From NCBI RefSeq assembly GCF_020184175.1, contig NC_065532.1:3534001-3598000 (forward strand): 64,000 nt of DNA, in the 5' to 3' direction. The position numbers and the translations under genes were made by a program. The DNA comes from Aphis gossypii. Taxonomy: Eukaryota; Arthropoda; Insecta; Hemiptera; Aphididae. Shown here in pieces: positions 14,704 to 29,400 of this stretch; position 1 is the stretch's first letter; each line of letters begins with the position of its first letter. The notes beneath the pieces were generated by a model. The model was not told the origin of the DNA. It did not search any database and was given only the letters and a program-made list of their open reading frames with translations.

Positions 14704-17700
14704 GTGAGTTAATGATATTTATGTTAAATATAAAATATTATTACAAATAATATTTAGTTTATTTATTTATTTGGTTTAGTTATATAATATAATTGAAAAT
14801 ATATAATAAAAATGAAAAATAACTTTTTATCATTAGGTATAGGTATTCTAGTTTTCTTTGATTTGTATAACTTATTTCCAATAAAATATATTATAATTAT
14901 GGAAAAGTACCATAGAAAAAAGAAAAGAAAAAGAATCAACTTTGTTGTATAAAGAATATACATTACCAAATTGTTAATAAATATTTTTCATGATTAAAAT
15001 CGTTGCAAATTTGTTAAATAAATAATCTTAGTAAATCACAGTTTAACTGGCTGAATTAATTATGATTCATAGGTATATTATTTATAAATAAACATTACGT
15101 ATTCTTTATACGAGCTAAATATGTTTTCAATAGGTTACGCTATAGGTATTAGGTACATAATTTACAATATTAAATTATTTCCTGATTAAAAAAAAACTAC
15201 AATCTGTAAATATATCTTACATAGTTATGTTTATGTGTACTAGCCATTAGATGGATCCTCTTAAAAGATTTATTATGGAATCTCGGAAAGCTACAATTAT
15301 TGTAATTTATATTATTTTTCGATTACTCAAATCAATGTAGTGAGGTACATTATTTTTGTGTAGGTGGAAGGTAAACGATGAAAAAAGCAATGGGATAAAA
15401 CAATTACCTACCTACTTACATTAAATTTAAAAATATATTATGCCTTTTGGTATATTAAACATCCTTAAAAATAAATATTATATAATATATATTTTATTAT
15501 AAATTAAACAATAATCTATAGTGATTTAAAATATTCAAAATATAATGACAATTTTTGTAAATATTTATAAGTGTAGAACCTAACCTACCATGTTTTGATG
15601 AAATTTAACTTCAAACGTCAAATAAAGATTTATCTGCAAAAAATAATTTTTGCTTTTTTGCTGTAATTCAAAAAATTTAACCCGAGACTTGGCTATGAAC
15701 ATTATTAGGCTAATTAATGCATAATATGAACATTTTCTAAATATATAGAATAATATCACAGAATCTATTAACGTCATTTTATATATTATATCTAATATCT
15801 ATGGTACATCAATATTGACATATTAAATCTATATTATGACGTATTTGTAAACATAAAACAATTATATCTGATTTAAGTGAATACAATAATTTGACCAAAA
15901 ATTAATTCAAAATACTATTTTATTAATAGAAACTATAAAAATAAATACTTATTTATCTTAATATTATTTATCACAAGAACCTTTTTGAAGTTCTTAACAA
16001 AGAAAAAAAAATATGTTTAAAAAAAAAATAGGTATATTTTTATATTTAAGAGACAGCTGGGTTACGTATTACCAATGGTAATACGTATCAATGATGGTGT
16101 TATTTTAAGACTTAATTTATATTTGTCTATAACCTATTCATATTTATATTTTATGATTGTTTTATAGGTAATCAGTAATCACTCATTTTCCTACAAAGTA
16201 TTAGTATTAAGAAAAATATTTTTTATTTTAACATAATTTAAAAACACTACAAAAAAAAAAAAACACAACATTTTGAAAATCATTACATTATAATATTATA
16301 TTATAGTTTTATTGTAGTTTTTTATACTTTTAACTTTTTTTAAACACAACATACCTTTTTTATTTTATATTTCTTCGACGTTGAATATTTGTTGTTGTTG
16401 AGAATTTCAATATACAAAATAACATTTAGTAGGAATTATGAATTAATTATAAGTAGAATAAGGACTTTTATGCATATTTTTCTGGTTAACTTAATCGTAT
16501 GCTCAGTAAGTTACTCAATACATTTCACAACGTTTGTGATCAAATACTCAAAGCTTTTCGTGCATATTTTTGCATATTTTGATATTTTTGGGTTTAAACT
16601 ACGTATATTTGATTATACGAGCATATTTTATGATTCTATTGTATATTTTGAAAGTTTATAGTACCTACATAAAGCACTTCCGTAATTATCATCAATCAAA
16701 GTTAATAATTTTAAATTAAAATGTTTATACAATATTTATTTTTGTTAAATTTTTATTTACCTTCAATAAAATAATGGGCCCCACAAAACAAGTTCTTGTG
16801 GGGGCAATAAACTATAAATTTGCTTTAAAGACGATAAAGACTAATTTGATCTTGATGGTCAGTGGGTAAATCTATTCAAATTAGATCTATATAGTATATT
16901 GGCTACATCATTGTTCATTTTGTATGGTATATAGGTTGGTACATAAAAATTGAATTAACTTAAAATTTATAAGTATTTAAAGCTTTTAAGAACGAGGAAG
17001 ATCGACACTGGGTTAAACCACAAATTATTGGTCAATAACTTAACTCGTCTACATATAATTATACATATAATTCATATAATTACTAGACTGTACATATGAA
17101 GTCCAATGTTTTTATTACTTTTACTTCCAATATATTTTTGATATCTTCAGAAGTACTTGAATAATTTTAAGATTTCGACTAAAAATTATTTTATTACACA
17201 AAAATTATTTACCTAAAATAACTATGTAACACATTTTTTATTTATTATTTAAAACTTATAAAAATAGTTATTAATTTTATTTTTTATACTCCTATAGAAA
17301 TTTAAAATGTTTTAATATATAACATAAAACATAATATATAAATAATATTTTTAAAGTATTTTATAACATTAGATAATATATTAAATGTATACATAACCAT
17401 AAATTAGTTTAATTTTCTTATTGAAACATCGTTAAATAATTATTGATTCAACTAAACACTGGTGCATATTATTATTAATTTGTATTTAATATAAAGCTAT
17501 ATATGTCACCTATACAAATATATTTACGGCGAATATCCAAATAAAACATCAATTAATTATTGTATTCATTGCTTGTCACGGTAGATGATTCTTGGATTCA
17601 ACGATTAATATGTAAACAAGAATATATTTATTATACAAGTGGTGGTAATTTGTGTTTTCATTTTTAACACCATTATAAAATGGTCATCATGAAAATATTC

Positions 17701-20700
17701 TGTAAATACGTATACTAAACTAGAAATACATTTTGCAATCTATACGAGTACATTAAAAAATAAAATTAAGAGTGATAATTCAAAGGCGAATTAATAAATC
17801 AAATTAAATAATTAAGTTAAAATAATTCAATAAAGTATTTATTCGTTTGGATACGCAGACGTAGATATTTTAAACGTTAAGCGTTCTTTTCATCAAACTC
17901 CAGAAGTCTTAAATATCATTTTAGTATGTATATAATATACCAAGAAAAATTATGTATAAATAGTAAAACTATAGCAACTCTTCTAAAAGAAAAATCTTGC
18001 GGTATTGGAAATATGCGCGTAATACTTCTATATATTCACTATAGAAACTTTAGCACTTTTCGTAAAATGAAAATTATTATTATGCATCCTGTTATGAAAT
18101 AATATATTTCTTGCAATATCCTATTTTACTGTTTGTTTTGTACAAAGTGTGAGAACGTATAAATTTATAATGAATAATAATTGTATAAAAGTAGTCATTT
18201 AGTTAACAACATATTAATCATTGTACTGTTAATATAACTACCTCCGATATTATGAATATTTAATGCATTTATTTAATTTTCTACCGAATTTCTTAACATA
18301 CTATTTTATTTTTATTTTTCAATTCGTATCTACCTATTTAAATTTGTTTTCAAATAATATATAACTTTAAATTCGTATACATTATACATTCAAAACTTTC
18401 TAAGGAATTATTATTATAAAAAACTCAAGCAATATTGTATATAAAATTTCGGTAAAGCATCTTTAGAATAATTGATATTTTATTAACATTTTAAAATAAT
18501 CTAATTTTTTTCTATGACTTAATAGTTGATAATATTATTTTCTGTTATCAAAACATCTATATTTATTTTAAAATATAAGGTATAGATGCCAATATTAATT
18601 TAAGCGAAATAACATAACTGATATACTTAAGTTTAAGTATAATCACCAACGTAAAATATTATTTCATCACAAATAATTGTGCATTCATTTATTTCGAAAG
18701 GTATTGTGAAAATAATTGTTATATTAAAATTGTTTAGTCACAATGACGTATAATTACAGTGTCCATTATTTAGTTGTAAAATTAACTACACATACATACC
18801 TTGAATATTTGTAATATTGTGGATTGCGTATAGATCATTTAACTTTAATGGCCATCAAAATAAATATTCCTTAAATTACAATGTGTACATACCTTGATAC
18901 AATAATCTAAATTGCGTATTGTTGCAAAGCAAAGTTAAATTCTAATATTATGATGATAGTAAGTTAGATACTAACATGACCTAAAACATATAACTCTAGA
19001 TTTTTTATCAGGAAAAATATAACTACATTATATCGTAATAAGTCACTAAATTATATTAAATACCTATACCTAATTGTATATTTATAATAAGCTTTTTAAT
19101 TTTTATTAAGGATAATAATAATAATGTATAAATGGTTTAGTTTCTATATTTGTTTTTTTTTATTTATAAATATTTTATTTATTTTATTATTATATGCACG
19201 TAAAATACCAGAGCTTGTGTATTTTTAAGTTGTATTATAAATCATAAAAAATAATATACTTATATTTGTAACCACATCACTATTGAGTACAAGAGAAAAT
19301 AACCGTAATCATTTTGCATTTGTATAGTGTACACTTCTTCATCTAAATATCCTGGAACAATTTTATCCGGTGACGTCAACGAATTGGGATATTTTGACCA
19401 ATGCATGCGGGTGTCATCAAAAAGTCTTGGAATTAACGGAGCGTACGCCTTAGCAAACGTAAGATTCCACCTAACTGCAGACAAAGGACCTCACGAACCC
19501 CTCAACCAATTCGACATAATCAAAGCGGATTGGGAACGATCGAAAGTATGATAATAATTATGTTATTATAAATTATGTACCTACTGGAAGGAAAGCGCGT
19601 GAAAATAACAAACGGCAGCGTTGGAAATTATATTTTAAACCGATTTCAGAGGGATCCGTTAGTAGTAGGACCGGAAAACCTATTATGGGCGTTGTGTTTT
19701 CCAGACTCTTGTACCAACGAAGACATACAATTATCCGTCGATCGTGCGTTGACACCGGCTTTTCAGGATCGCAATATCAGTGTTGACGTCGTAGTGCCGC
19801 CGTTGATGTATACCTCTAAGAACACGACGATGAAGTATTCTAATGCAGTTTTGATGATTTAGTGAGTATCTAATTGTATAATAGGCAATTGATCATGACA
19901 ATCGGCTGATAATAGTAATGACACATATTGTCCTTTTTTTTTCCCCAGTTGAATTAACTCTAGTGTGCAATATCACATATATACAATTTTAAACATAAAA
20001 ATAAACCACTAGAATAATAACTTTAGAAATAAATAATATATTAAAAAATAACATATTATATGTGTCAATATAGTATCCATAAGTACCTGTCAACACAATT
20101 CGTTTTCATCACAGGCTTTAGATTATGACCACAGATTTTTAATCATTATAAGTTAGTACGGAGGGTTGTATGTTTTACGCGTGTGTCCCGATTTATTATT
20201 ATATTACATTATGAGATATTTTTTCTGAGTTAATTCAACTGAAGATATTATTACCGATCATTGACAGCTAACATTGTTTCATGTTTTCATGTGTCGTAGT
20301 GGAATATTTATCGTGGGCTGTGCATTGATGATCTCCGGCACGATATACGATTTATTTGGCGATCACTCGAATCCCGGAAAATCTACTTTTGCCAGTAAGT
20401 TTGGAAACGTGAATAATTGTTCAATAGATATATGAATATTGTATAATATAATTTTTGATGAATTGTAAAATGTATTGAAAATAACATTGTTACATTGACC
20501 TCTTTGGTGTTTTAGGCAAGTGCTTACATTCATTCTCGGTTGTAACAAATATGAGAAACTTAATGGAAGATCCAAAAACCAAAGACTATGGTGTAACTAA
20601 TGGGCTTAAAACATTGGGAATAATTTCTGTGATAATCGGTCATAGAGTAGCTTTAAACTTAGGAATCCCAAACATTGGTCCAGAATACTCGGAACGCGTA

Positions 20701-23700
20701 TGAGAAATAATAACATTTTTTCCTTGTAATCAATTTAAAAATGATTTTATTTTTAAGATTTTTACCGACTTCTGGTGGTCATTCCTCAAGGCTCCGGTTG
20801 CAGTTGAGATATTTTTTATAGTAAGCGGATTTTTTACATACATCGTAATCGAAGAGCGTTTAAGGAATGGAAAATCATTAAAGTTCATGTTCTTAATGAT
20901 TTACCGAATAATCAGGTATTAAATAAATTAAATGCCATTATTTAAAATTTTAATAAAATCTAATTTCTAATCTTAAATGGTAGCTGATTAGCTTAAAATT
21001 CTAATATATTCTATACTATTATATTTTTTTAGAAATATTAAAAAAAATTGACAAAAGACAAAATGTTGGCATAAACGATAAACTAAATATTATATTATAT
21101 TGATAAACTAATAAAAATAACCAATATATTGTATAACATGTTGAAGATTTAAGTCAAATTTGTTCATGTTTTATTTTTAATATTCATTCTTCAATACGTC
21201 AATTTACTAAAGATAATTCATGTATCTATATGTTATTTTGATTAATAACATTTTGAGACAGTTTAAATATCTAGACATGGACAAACAATCTAAAGGTACT
21301 CGAATTATGATTCAAACTTAACTCCTAAAACCATTTATATGAAAGTTTTAATGATAATTAATATTTTCAACAGACTATGAATATTATATGCCATCTGTTA
21401 AGATTAAAATCTAGACAACCTTATAAAATAGTTTATTTATTATTTTAATTTTGATCTAATGACGTACAAATCATAGAAGTATATAAATCGTTAAATGTTA
21501 AAAATAAATAATAATTATCCAAACGATTACGTTAACAAAGTTATCCAATTAAATAAATAATATATACCTACATTAAATATTATAAATGTTTATTGTTGTT
21601 TCTTGATAATTTTTAAAACAATAACTTATACAATATAGTTTAACCGTATTTTACGAATCAATAGAGACTACGTGTTTGTTCTGATTTTATCGAAAATGCC
21701 TATGATTTAAAATATTATTGTTTTATTTATTTTATGTATTTAATATTTGCAGAAATAAGAATACAATAAAATGTATATTTTATTTAATTTTTAGAATTTA
21801 CCCGATGTATATTACTGTTATTGTAATATTTGCATTTATTTTGCCTTATATGGGTGATGGTCCATTGTGGAAACTTATTGTTTACCCCGAAGCCGAGTTT
21901 TGCCGGAAAAACTGGTGGACCAATCTATTGTTCATAAACAACTATGTACATTCAAACGAAATGGTAATTATTTTATTTTTTATTTATAAAGTAATTTTCT
22001 ACCTAATTTTAATCATATATTTAAATTTTTACATTTCATTTTCGAGTTATTATACGAATTTGCTTTGTTTAAATAAAACTATAATGAATCTATTACATTA
22101 GTTAAAACACACGTGCAATTACAAATGTTAACATTAAAATGTATACACATTTTTGTAAAATCTTAATGAAAAAAAAAAACATACACAGTGTATTTCACCA
22201 AACATGCTGAATTAAACGTTTTAATAATTAATATTAACCTATTAACATGTTTTACAATTTGTAAAAATAGTACAAGTACACTACATCTTTCATCCAATAT
22301 TGTACTTATTTTTTAAATTCATAATTAACAACTATTATACTTAGTAAAAAATATAAACATTTTGATAACTGAGAAACTATTCGTTTGAATTTAGAAAAAA
22401 AGTATATACACTAAAATTACAGAAGAAAAATATGGTTATAATTTAAAAAATATAAATTTATATCGTCAAAGGACACTAAGAATTAGTAAAAAAAATCATA
22501 AGGGTTTGAAATTAATATGAACTTAAAGAATGTTTAAAAATTCCAAAAATCAGGAATTGAATTAATTAATTATTAAAGAAAAATATGGGCGATGGAATGT
22601 TTGGTGAATTATATCTATAGGATTATATTTATATTAAAACATAAAAATTATTTTACAATATAATAAAATTAATCTATCGACCATAATAAATGTATCAATG
22701 TATCATGCTTTTATTAAAGTATTTTTAAGGATCGACTATTATGGTACCGAGTATATAAGTAACCGTATGTATTGCATTATCTACCAGCGTAAATTCAAGT
22801 AGTTTTTGTTTTAATAATTTATTTTATCTTACTTAACTATACTCAATAATCAATAATCATACTATATATTTATACTATAAATAAAATCGTTTATAAGTAA
22901 AACAAACAAATAATAAATGATTGAACAAATTACAGTATTTTAATTTAAAATAATACTTATACAGATTGCATAGGTAATAATGTATACATAGTATACATAC
23001 TGGTACTTACATAAAATCTATTAAATTAGTGTAATATTCCACATATTTATGAGACTATATTATATTATAAATTATTAATATTTTTACCTGTATAAAACTT
23101 TTTGGTTACATAGGTTATAGTCTATAGATATGTGAAATAAATTCCATTATTTAAAAAAATACAATACCGTACATAATATCCTAAGAACAACTATGTCAAA
23201 TATCAAAATAGTTAGTGTACCTATACTACGTATATACTAATTGTATTTATTGTATTGTATTTATTGATACTACTTGCTATATTTTATTAATAAAATAAGT
23301 TACCACTTATTTTACTTTTACAATAATAAAAGCAATAACAATAATATTATGTCACAATTCTTTTCTGTTAAAAGTAAATAATAGCATTTTAAATAAGTTA
23401 TGATTTATTCCGTTGAAGCAACATTTATAAGTTAGTAATAAGTTTATTGAATTGAAAAAAATATTTTCAAAAATATAAAGATATTTTTATTATTTCTTTA
23501 TTTCGGTAAGTCGGTTAATGAATATAAAAATACAATTATCTAGTACAAGCGACAATAAAATCCTATACAATCATTTCCTAATACAACAATTATTTTATAG
23601 GAACTTTTAGTTTTAAAAATGATGAATACCTATTATTATTATAACTAAATGAATTGAGTTAGATAAAACAAATAATTTAGAATAAACGTTCTAAAAAAAA

Positions 23701-26390
23701 GAGGGGGTGTTGGCAAATCTTAACAACTCCTATTCAAATTTTAATTTCAAGTATTAACGTTGAAAAGTCAATCAGTATTGAAGTTCTAATGAATGATTCA
23801 TTTTTAATTAAAAAACTTGAAGGAAAAGGTACATAACACCTTCACTACATCTCACCAAAACATATTTGTAATTAATTAAAAGTAGCTATACAATTGTCAA
23901 ACTTCAAATCAGTTTTAACATCGATCAATTAAAATCATATCTCATTATAAACTTAATCATTTCGCTGACACCTCCATTAAAAAACATTGTAGTTAATTAA
24001 CGAAAGCTGCTTAAACGATAAACATTGAGCATATATCAGCACTAACATAATACAAATTAAATCTATTGCTTATATACATAATATTCGTTTTCGGGGGGTG
24101 CCAATTAGAGAAATTCACTATATTTTATTATCCAACTAATGTTAACAATAGCCAGATGTTACCATTGGCAAGGATACTGTAGCTGAATTACCCGTCAATG
24201 ATATCTACTGGTTTAAAATAAATATATATTATGTATGTATAAACAAATAATTCTTCTAAGAAGTAAATAAGTTTTGTTATATTGGCTGAAATTTGAGTTT
24301 GAGTGTCTAGTTATCAGTCATCTTTGGTGCGAATCGAATCTGGTCGAGAAATCCACCTTATCAATAAAAAACAACGTTGTGAATATGAAACCAATTAATA
24401 TTGAATCATTTAAACAATTACACTCTTATAATGTTTAGGTAGTAAAATGTAATATGTAAGTGATATAAATCCCCTAGGCACAGGAAAGAGATTTTTGTCT
24501 AACGTACGCACTTTCCTCGATCGAAATAATATTTGTACACGATTAATTACTGAATAATATTATTGCATAAAATATATCAACAATTTATTAATAACAAACC
24601 GTAGTTAGATCCACTCAAAATATGTAAGTAAACTCAGATTAGTCAGATTTAAATATATATATGTATATACTATTAATATTATCAAGTTTTAATAACTGAT
24701 CGTATTTCTTATTATGCACAAATAAAAATGAGTAACTACATCATATTATACAATGAAAAATTAAAACAATTTAAGGTCATTTTTATTAAATTACCTAAAA
24801 TGGTCAATGAATATATTAACAGGTTAAAATAGTATAACTAAACAGAATTAAAATTCAAAAAATATTTCACATTAAATAAAAAATATTAATAATAATAATT
24901 ATGTTATTTGTGTTATAAAAGTGTTCAATTACTTATTACAATAACAAAGCTGTAAAATACACACATAAAGAGTAACTATGTTTTATGGGATGCAAATACA
25001 CATACTTGCATCCCGTAAATTAAAAATCTGATTAAATTGAACTGTTATACGAATCTATCAAATCTTTATTTTTTACTTATTTATAATGTACCAACTGAGT
25101 TTATTGTTATTGATTTACGAGATTTAAATTACAATGGATACATTTTCAATTTAATTTTATACCTTTTAACCTTGGCTATAGTTCACCTAATACTCGTTAC
25201 TTTTTATACATCTAATAATTAGATGTAAACTTAAAAAATCTTTTGTTTATGTTCTATATAAAATGTTCATGTATCGAACTTCATTTTATGTTTTATTTAT
25301 TATTTATTATTGCCAAAGAATAAATTAAGGGCTCTGTAATTTTGGCACAGTAAAGGGTTTTCATACACACACACTGCGCATGTTTGATTCCAACGCAAAT
25401 TAAAATCTTGTTTAATAAATGAAACCGTGGTTCAAATTTGAATTCTACGGAGATTGTAAACAAGTAAAACTAGTTTTTGTCTTTGAGTCGCCTTCGTACC
25501 TACTAGCTATCAAGAATATTGTAAATTCGTAATTATGAATTGGTATACCTTGATGACCAAAAACCGGAAGTTATTTATTTACCACTCATAACTTTTAAGG
25601 CTTGATGACTGACAAGGAAATTTTTGCATGTCATACTTAATTACGAATTTAAATTTTAAAAACATAATATTATATTTGTTTGCGATGATATAGTGATTTT
25701 ATAAATGTTAAAATCCCTTTTATAAAATTATATTGGTACCATGTTGATGATTTGGTCAAAGTTAATAAATGCTTATTTAGAACATTTCATTAAAAATAAT
25801 AATCACTATCTAATAATAATACTATGATGCTACATTCTTTAGGGGTGTAAGTAAATACACTATAATAAAGGTCACATAATATTTAATTTCGCTTACGTTT
25901 AAGTATACCCGCATATACAATTTAGGTACATATCAAATAAAATATTTAATTTGTAATAATATTTTATCATTCAAAAACTTGATACATTATTCAATATTAC
26001 TTAAACCTTATTGTGTATAAAATTATAGCTCTATATATAGCTGACCATACTAATACCATTTAAAGTATTAAAGTATTTTTCTTACATTACAAATTGATTA
26101 TAATAAATGAATTGACAACACACTAAATTCTGTATTCAGCATTAAAAAAAAAAAAGGAAACTGTAGGTGTACATTTCGATCTAACAATGCCCTTCATACA
26201 TGCTACCTAGTTTTTCAAGTTCGACTGGAGTGGTTTTTACGATGGCGAGTGATATACCTACCTATACTTATTGTGTATCATATACTATCTTACGTGCATA
26301 CATATTATCCTTGAGACCGTCAACTCGTTCGAGATGCAGACGTTACAGTGCAATTTAATCTAACCAGATTCTGCATTAGTTTAATTATGA

Positions 26391-26421
<31 letters not shown>

Positions 26422-29400
26422 GACCAAATTATAATGTTTGCGCATAATAGTAATGATTTTAGGAGAGCAATAAAGTTAATTAGAACATAATATTATACAG
26501 ATATGTTATTATCACATTTGTTTTACGCACCCATACAAATTAATTACTGTAACTCAAATACATTCAAACTCGTGTTTGTCTATGTTTATATTAACACTAT
26601 AGATACCTACTATGTGTTTTAATAATTTAATGATATCATTTTCAGTGTATGGTGCACACGTGGTACTTGGCATGTGACATGCATTTTTTTATAGTTGGAG
26701 TTTTCTTGACCTATATTGTATGGAGATGGAATAAAGCCGGTGTTTTTGTTTATGGTGTTCTCTTTGCTATATCTATGTATATACCTGCGAAATCAATTTA
26801 CGATAATAAACAATGGGGAGTGATGCCATACTTCCATGGGTAAATATGTCAATTTCACTTGAGAAATTGTGTAAATATTGTTGTTTATATTATTTTATTA
26901 TTATGCTTATTAAATAACTTTTGCATTTTCTACAGTAATAAAATTTCATAAAAAAGAAAAATTATAAATTAATAAATTTGTATGAAATTTTTTTAGTCAA
27001 AAATACTAAGCAAAGTAGGTATTTTAATCCGTAAAATTTTTCATTGATAAATTATTTAAAAAAAAAATACATATTGTGTTAAAACGATGTTTCTCGACAA
27101 TAATTTCATTGTATTTTTTTTTTGTTTTCGATATGAATGTACGTTACGTGGATTAGCATAATATTCTCACATTTTTAATAGAAGCATTAGTATTATATTT
27201 TCGATAAACGTGGTTATTTTTATTTTAAAATAATTTTTCAAATTATGATTTTTTAGTAATATTAAAAACCTCAGGACAACTGAACATTTCCAAAGAGTTT
27301 ACATAAAGAGTCATTACAGGATTACTACATACCTCGTTGGTCTTGCAACTGCGTTTATATATTTGCGTATCAAACAATCCAAATTTAAATTTTCAGTAGT
27401 AAGTAATAAAAAAATAGCATTGTCTTAATTAAATCGGATTACTTGCATGATAAATTTTTTCTTTTTTTTTTAGGAAAGTAGAATAATTGGATTTATGGTC
27501 TGCTTCTTGCTGCATATCGCCTGTTATATCGTTACTGGCTACTTATATTTACCAGGCCTTACGTACAATCCATGGAATCACATAATGTACTTCACGTTCC
27601 AGAGAATTGTATATTCATTGACTATATCGTACTTGCTTGTCGTCAGCTCTTTATCTAATTTTGGTAAATATGTATAAATTAATATAATCATACTTAAAGT
27701 TTAAAATATTATAAAAAGACTTAATAGTAAAAACTAAAAATTATTTAATATCATTCTTAATATTATAACGTCATGAAAAAAAAAAATGAATTTGTAGCAC
27801 TTATATGATCACACATTTTTGGAACGAATTCTTGGATATTATTTTTTCTTATATAGGTATCTACTTAGTATTATACATCAAATTTCTTTGATTTTGTCAA
27901 AATAGGCATACAACTTATAAAAAACAATTTAAACAATGTAGTTTTCTAATATAATCATATGTATCAAATTTTTGTAAGATATTTCAAAACCATTAGATTT
28001 GATTGCATAGAACTACCTGAAAACAAACTGCAAATAAATAGACGCATTCATAAAATATTTAATAATATGGTTATGTGATAAACAACCGATATTTCACTTT
28101 TCGTTATTATTTAGGATTATATAATATGTATCCACTATCCAGTATTATGAATCTGATAGTCATTTATATTTTAATTTTGGTTTATTTCATATTAATGTAT
28201 TTTAATCAAACAATTTTTATTATGCAACGTATCGCGAGTAAAGTTAATCGTAATCTAAGTATGTATGACGCCGTTAAATAATTTTTCCCCGGTTTTCATC
28301 TTCGTATGAAGCTTATAGGTACCTACATCACGGTTCACATGAGATTTTTTTGTCTCGCTTATTGTTTTTTTAAATGATACCTATGACATTATCTAATATC
28401 TTAAACACCAAATATCTTTTCTGCGGCCTTGTCCGCCTAGATGGTTGTTTTCTACGGTTTAAAATGTTTAAATAAAACACTCATTATAATTAACCAATTT
28501 TAATTCTATCGATATGATTAAAGCTTGTTCTTGTTTGTTATTATTTCCGAGTCCATATAATAATATTATTATTGTGTTCATCAATATTCTCATCATGTGG
28601 CGACAAGATGTATCTACCTACCGGCGATGATAAGTACGTATCGTAGACTTCGTGTACCCACAGGCTATGGTGTTATATATAACATATTATGTAAACGTCT
28701 CGTTGCGTCATGCCGACAGTTATTATTATTATTATTATTATTATTACTGTCTACTACTAGTGTAAAGATGTATATGGCCGAGTGATATAATCACCGTTAA
28801 CATTATGTTATCTTTAATTTGATATTAGATAAAGCGAATTTCATATTTTTTTATCAACCTTCATTAATTATTAAAATTATTTTTATTTTTATTAAAGTCT
28901 CCATAAAAAAATAAATAAAATGTTTAGTATCCCACCGATATGTTGAAAAAAAAATATTTTTGATAAAAATAATATTATACCTATTAAACTTTTCTAGGTT
29001 TAGAGTTAAGCTATCACGTCATATTGCTTTAAATTTTAAGCTGCAGGTGTAGATAAATATAAAATGAACATTCCACCACCTACGTTTGAAATAAATATAT
29101 TCAAATAATTAATTAAAGAAGTCATTATATCCCACGGAAAAAACAAAATGTTCCTCGGATACACGATTATTTATATAGGTTTATTTGGGCAGACATTATT
29201 AATTATTAAGTACCGTACAATATATTATTATGTCCCAGGTATTTTTTTTCTTTTTTAACATAATATCAGATATGTATGAATTGAATATATATTATTATTA
29301 TAGTATACTATATTTTGAGAGTTTGATTAAAATAACTGAAATTTTATTTTTATTAGTATTATTAAAAACATATAAACCGATAATACAGTATAATGTTTCA

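Larger units (their letters stand above)
14704..19327 (+). other. Gene A intron 1 (4.6 kb)
   Basis: AT-rich intron, phase 1. It contains a 25-bp palindrome (16063-16087), a stretch with repeated GCATATTTT motifs (about 16460-16640), a small GC hairpin (16778-16805) and a local direct duplication (18793-18945). The 90-codon open frame at 16389-16661 overlaps the GCATATTTT repeats and is not considered a gene. Confidence 0.7.
21964..26645 (+). other. Gene A intron 7 (4.7 kb)
   Basis: The matching intron of gene B is 72 nt, so this one has grown about 65-fold. It contains a MITE-like element (22194-22608), an (AAT)n tract (26391-26421) and a somewhat CpG-richer patch at about 26160-26360. No coding exon with family motifs was found inside it. 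Confidence 0.75.

Noticed and set aside
16389..16661. 90-codon plus-strand frame
   Set aside because: Overlaps repeated GCATATTTT motifs within an intron; length is within chance expectation.
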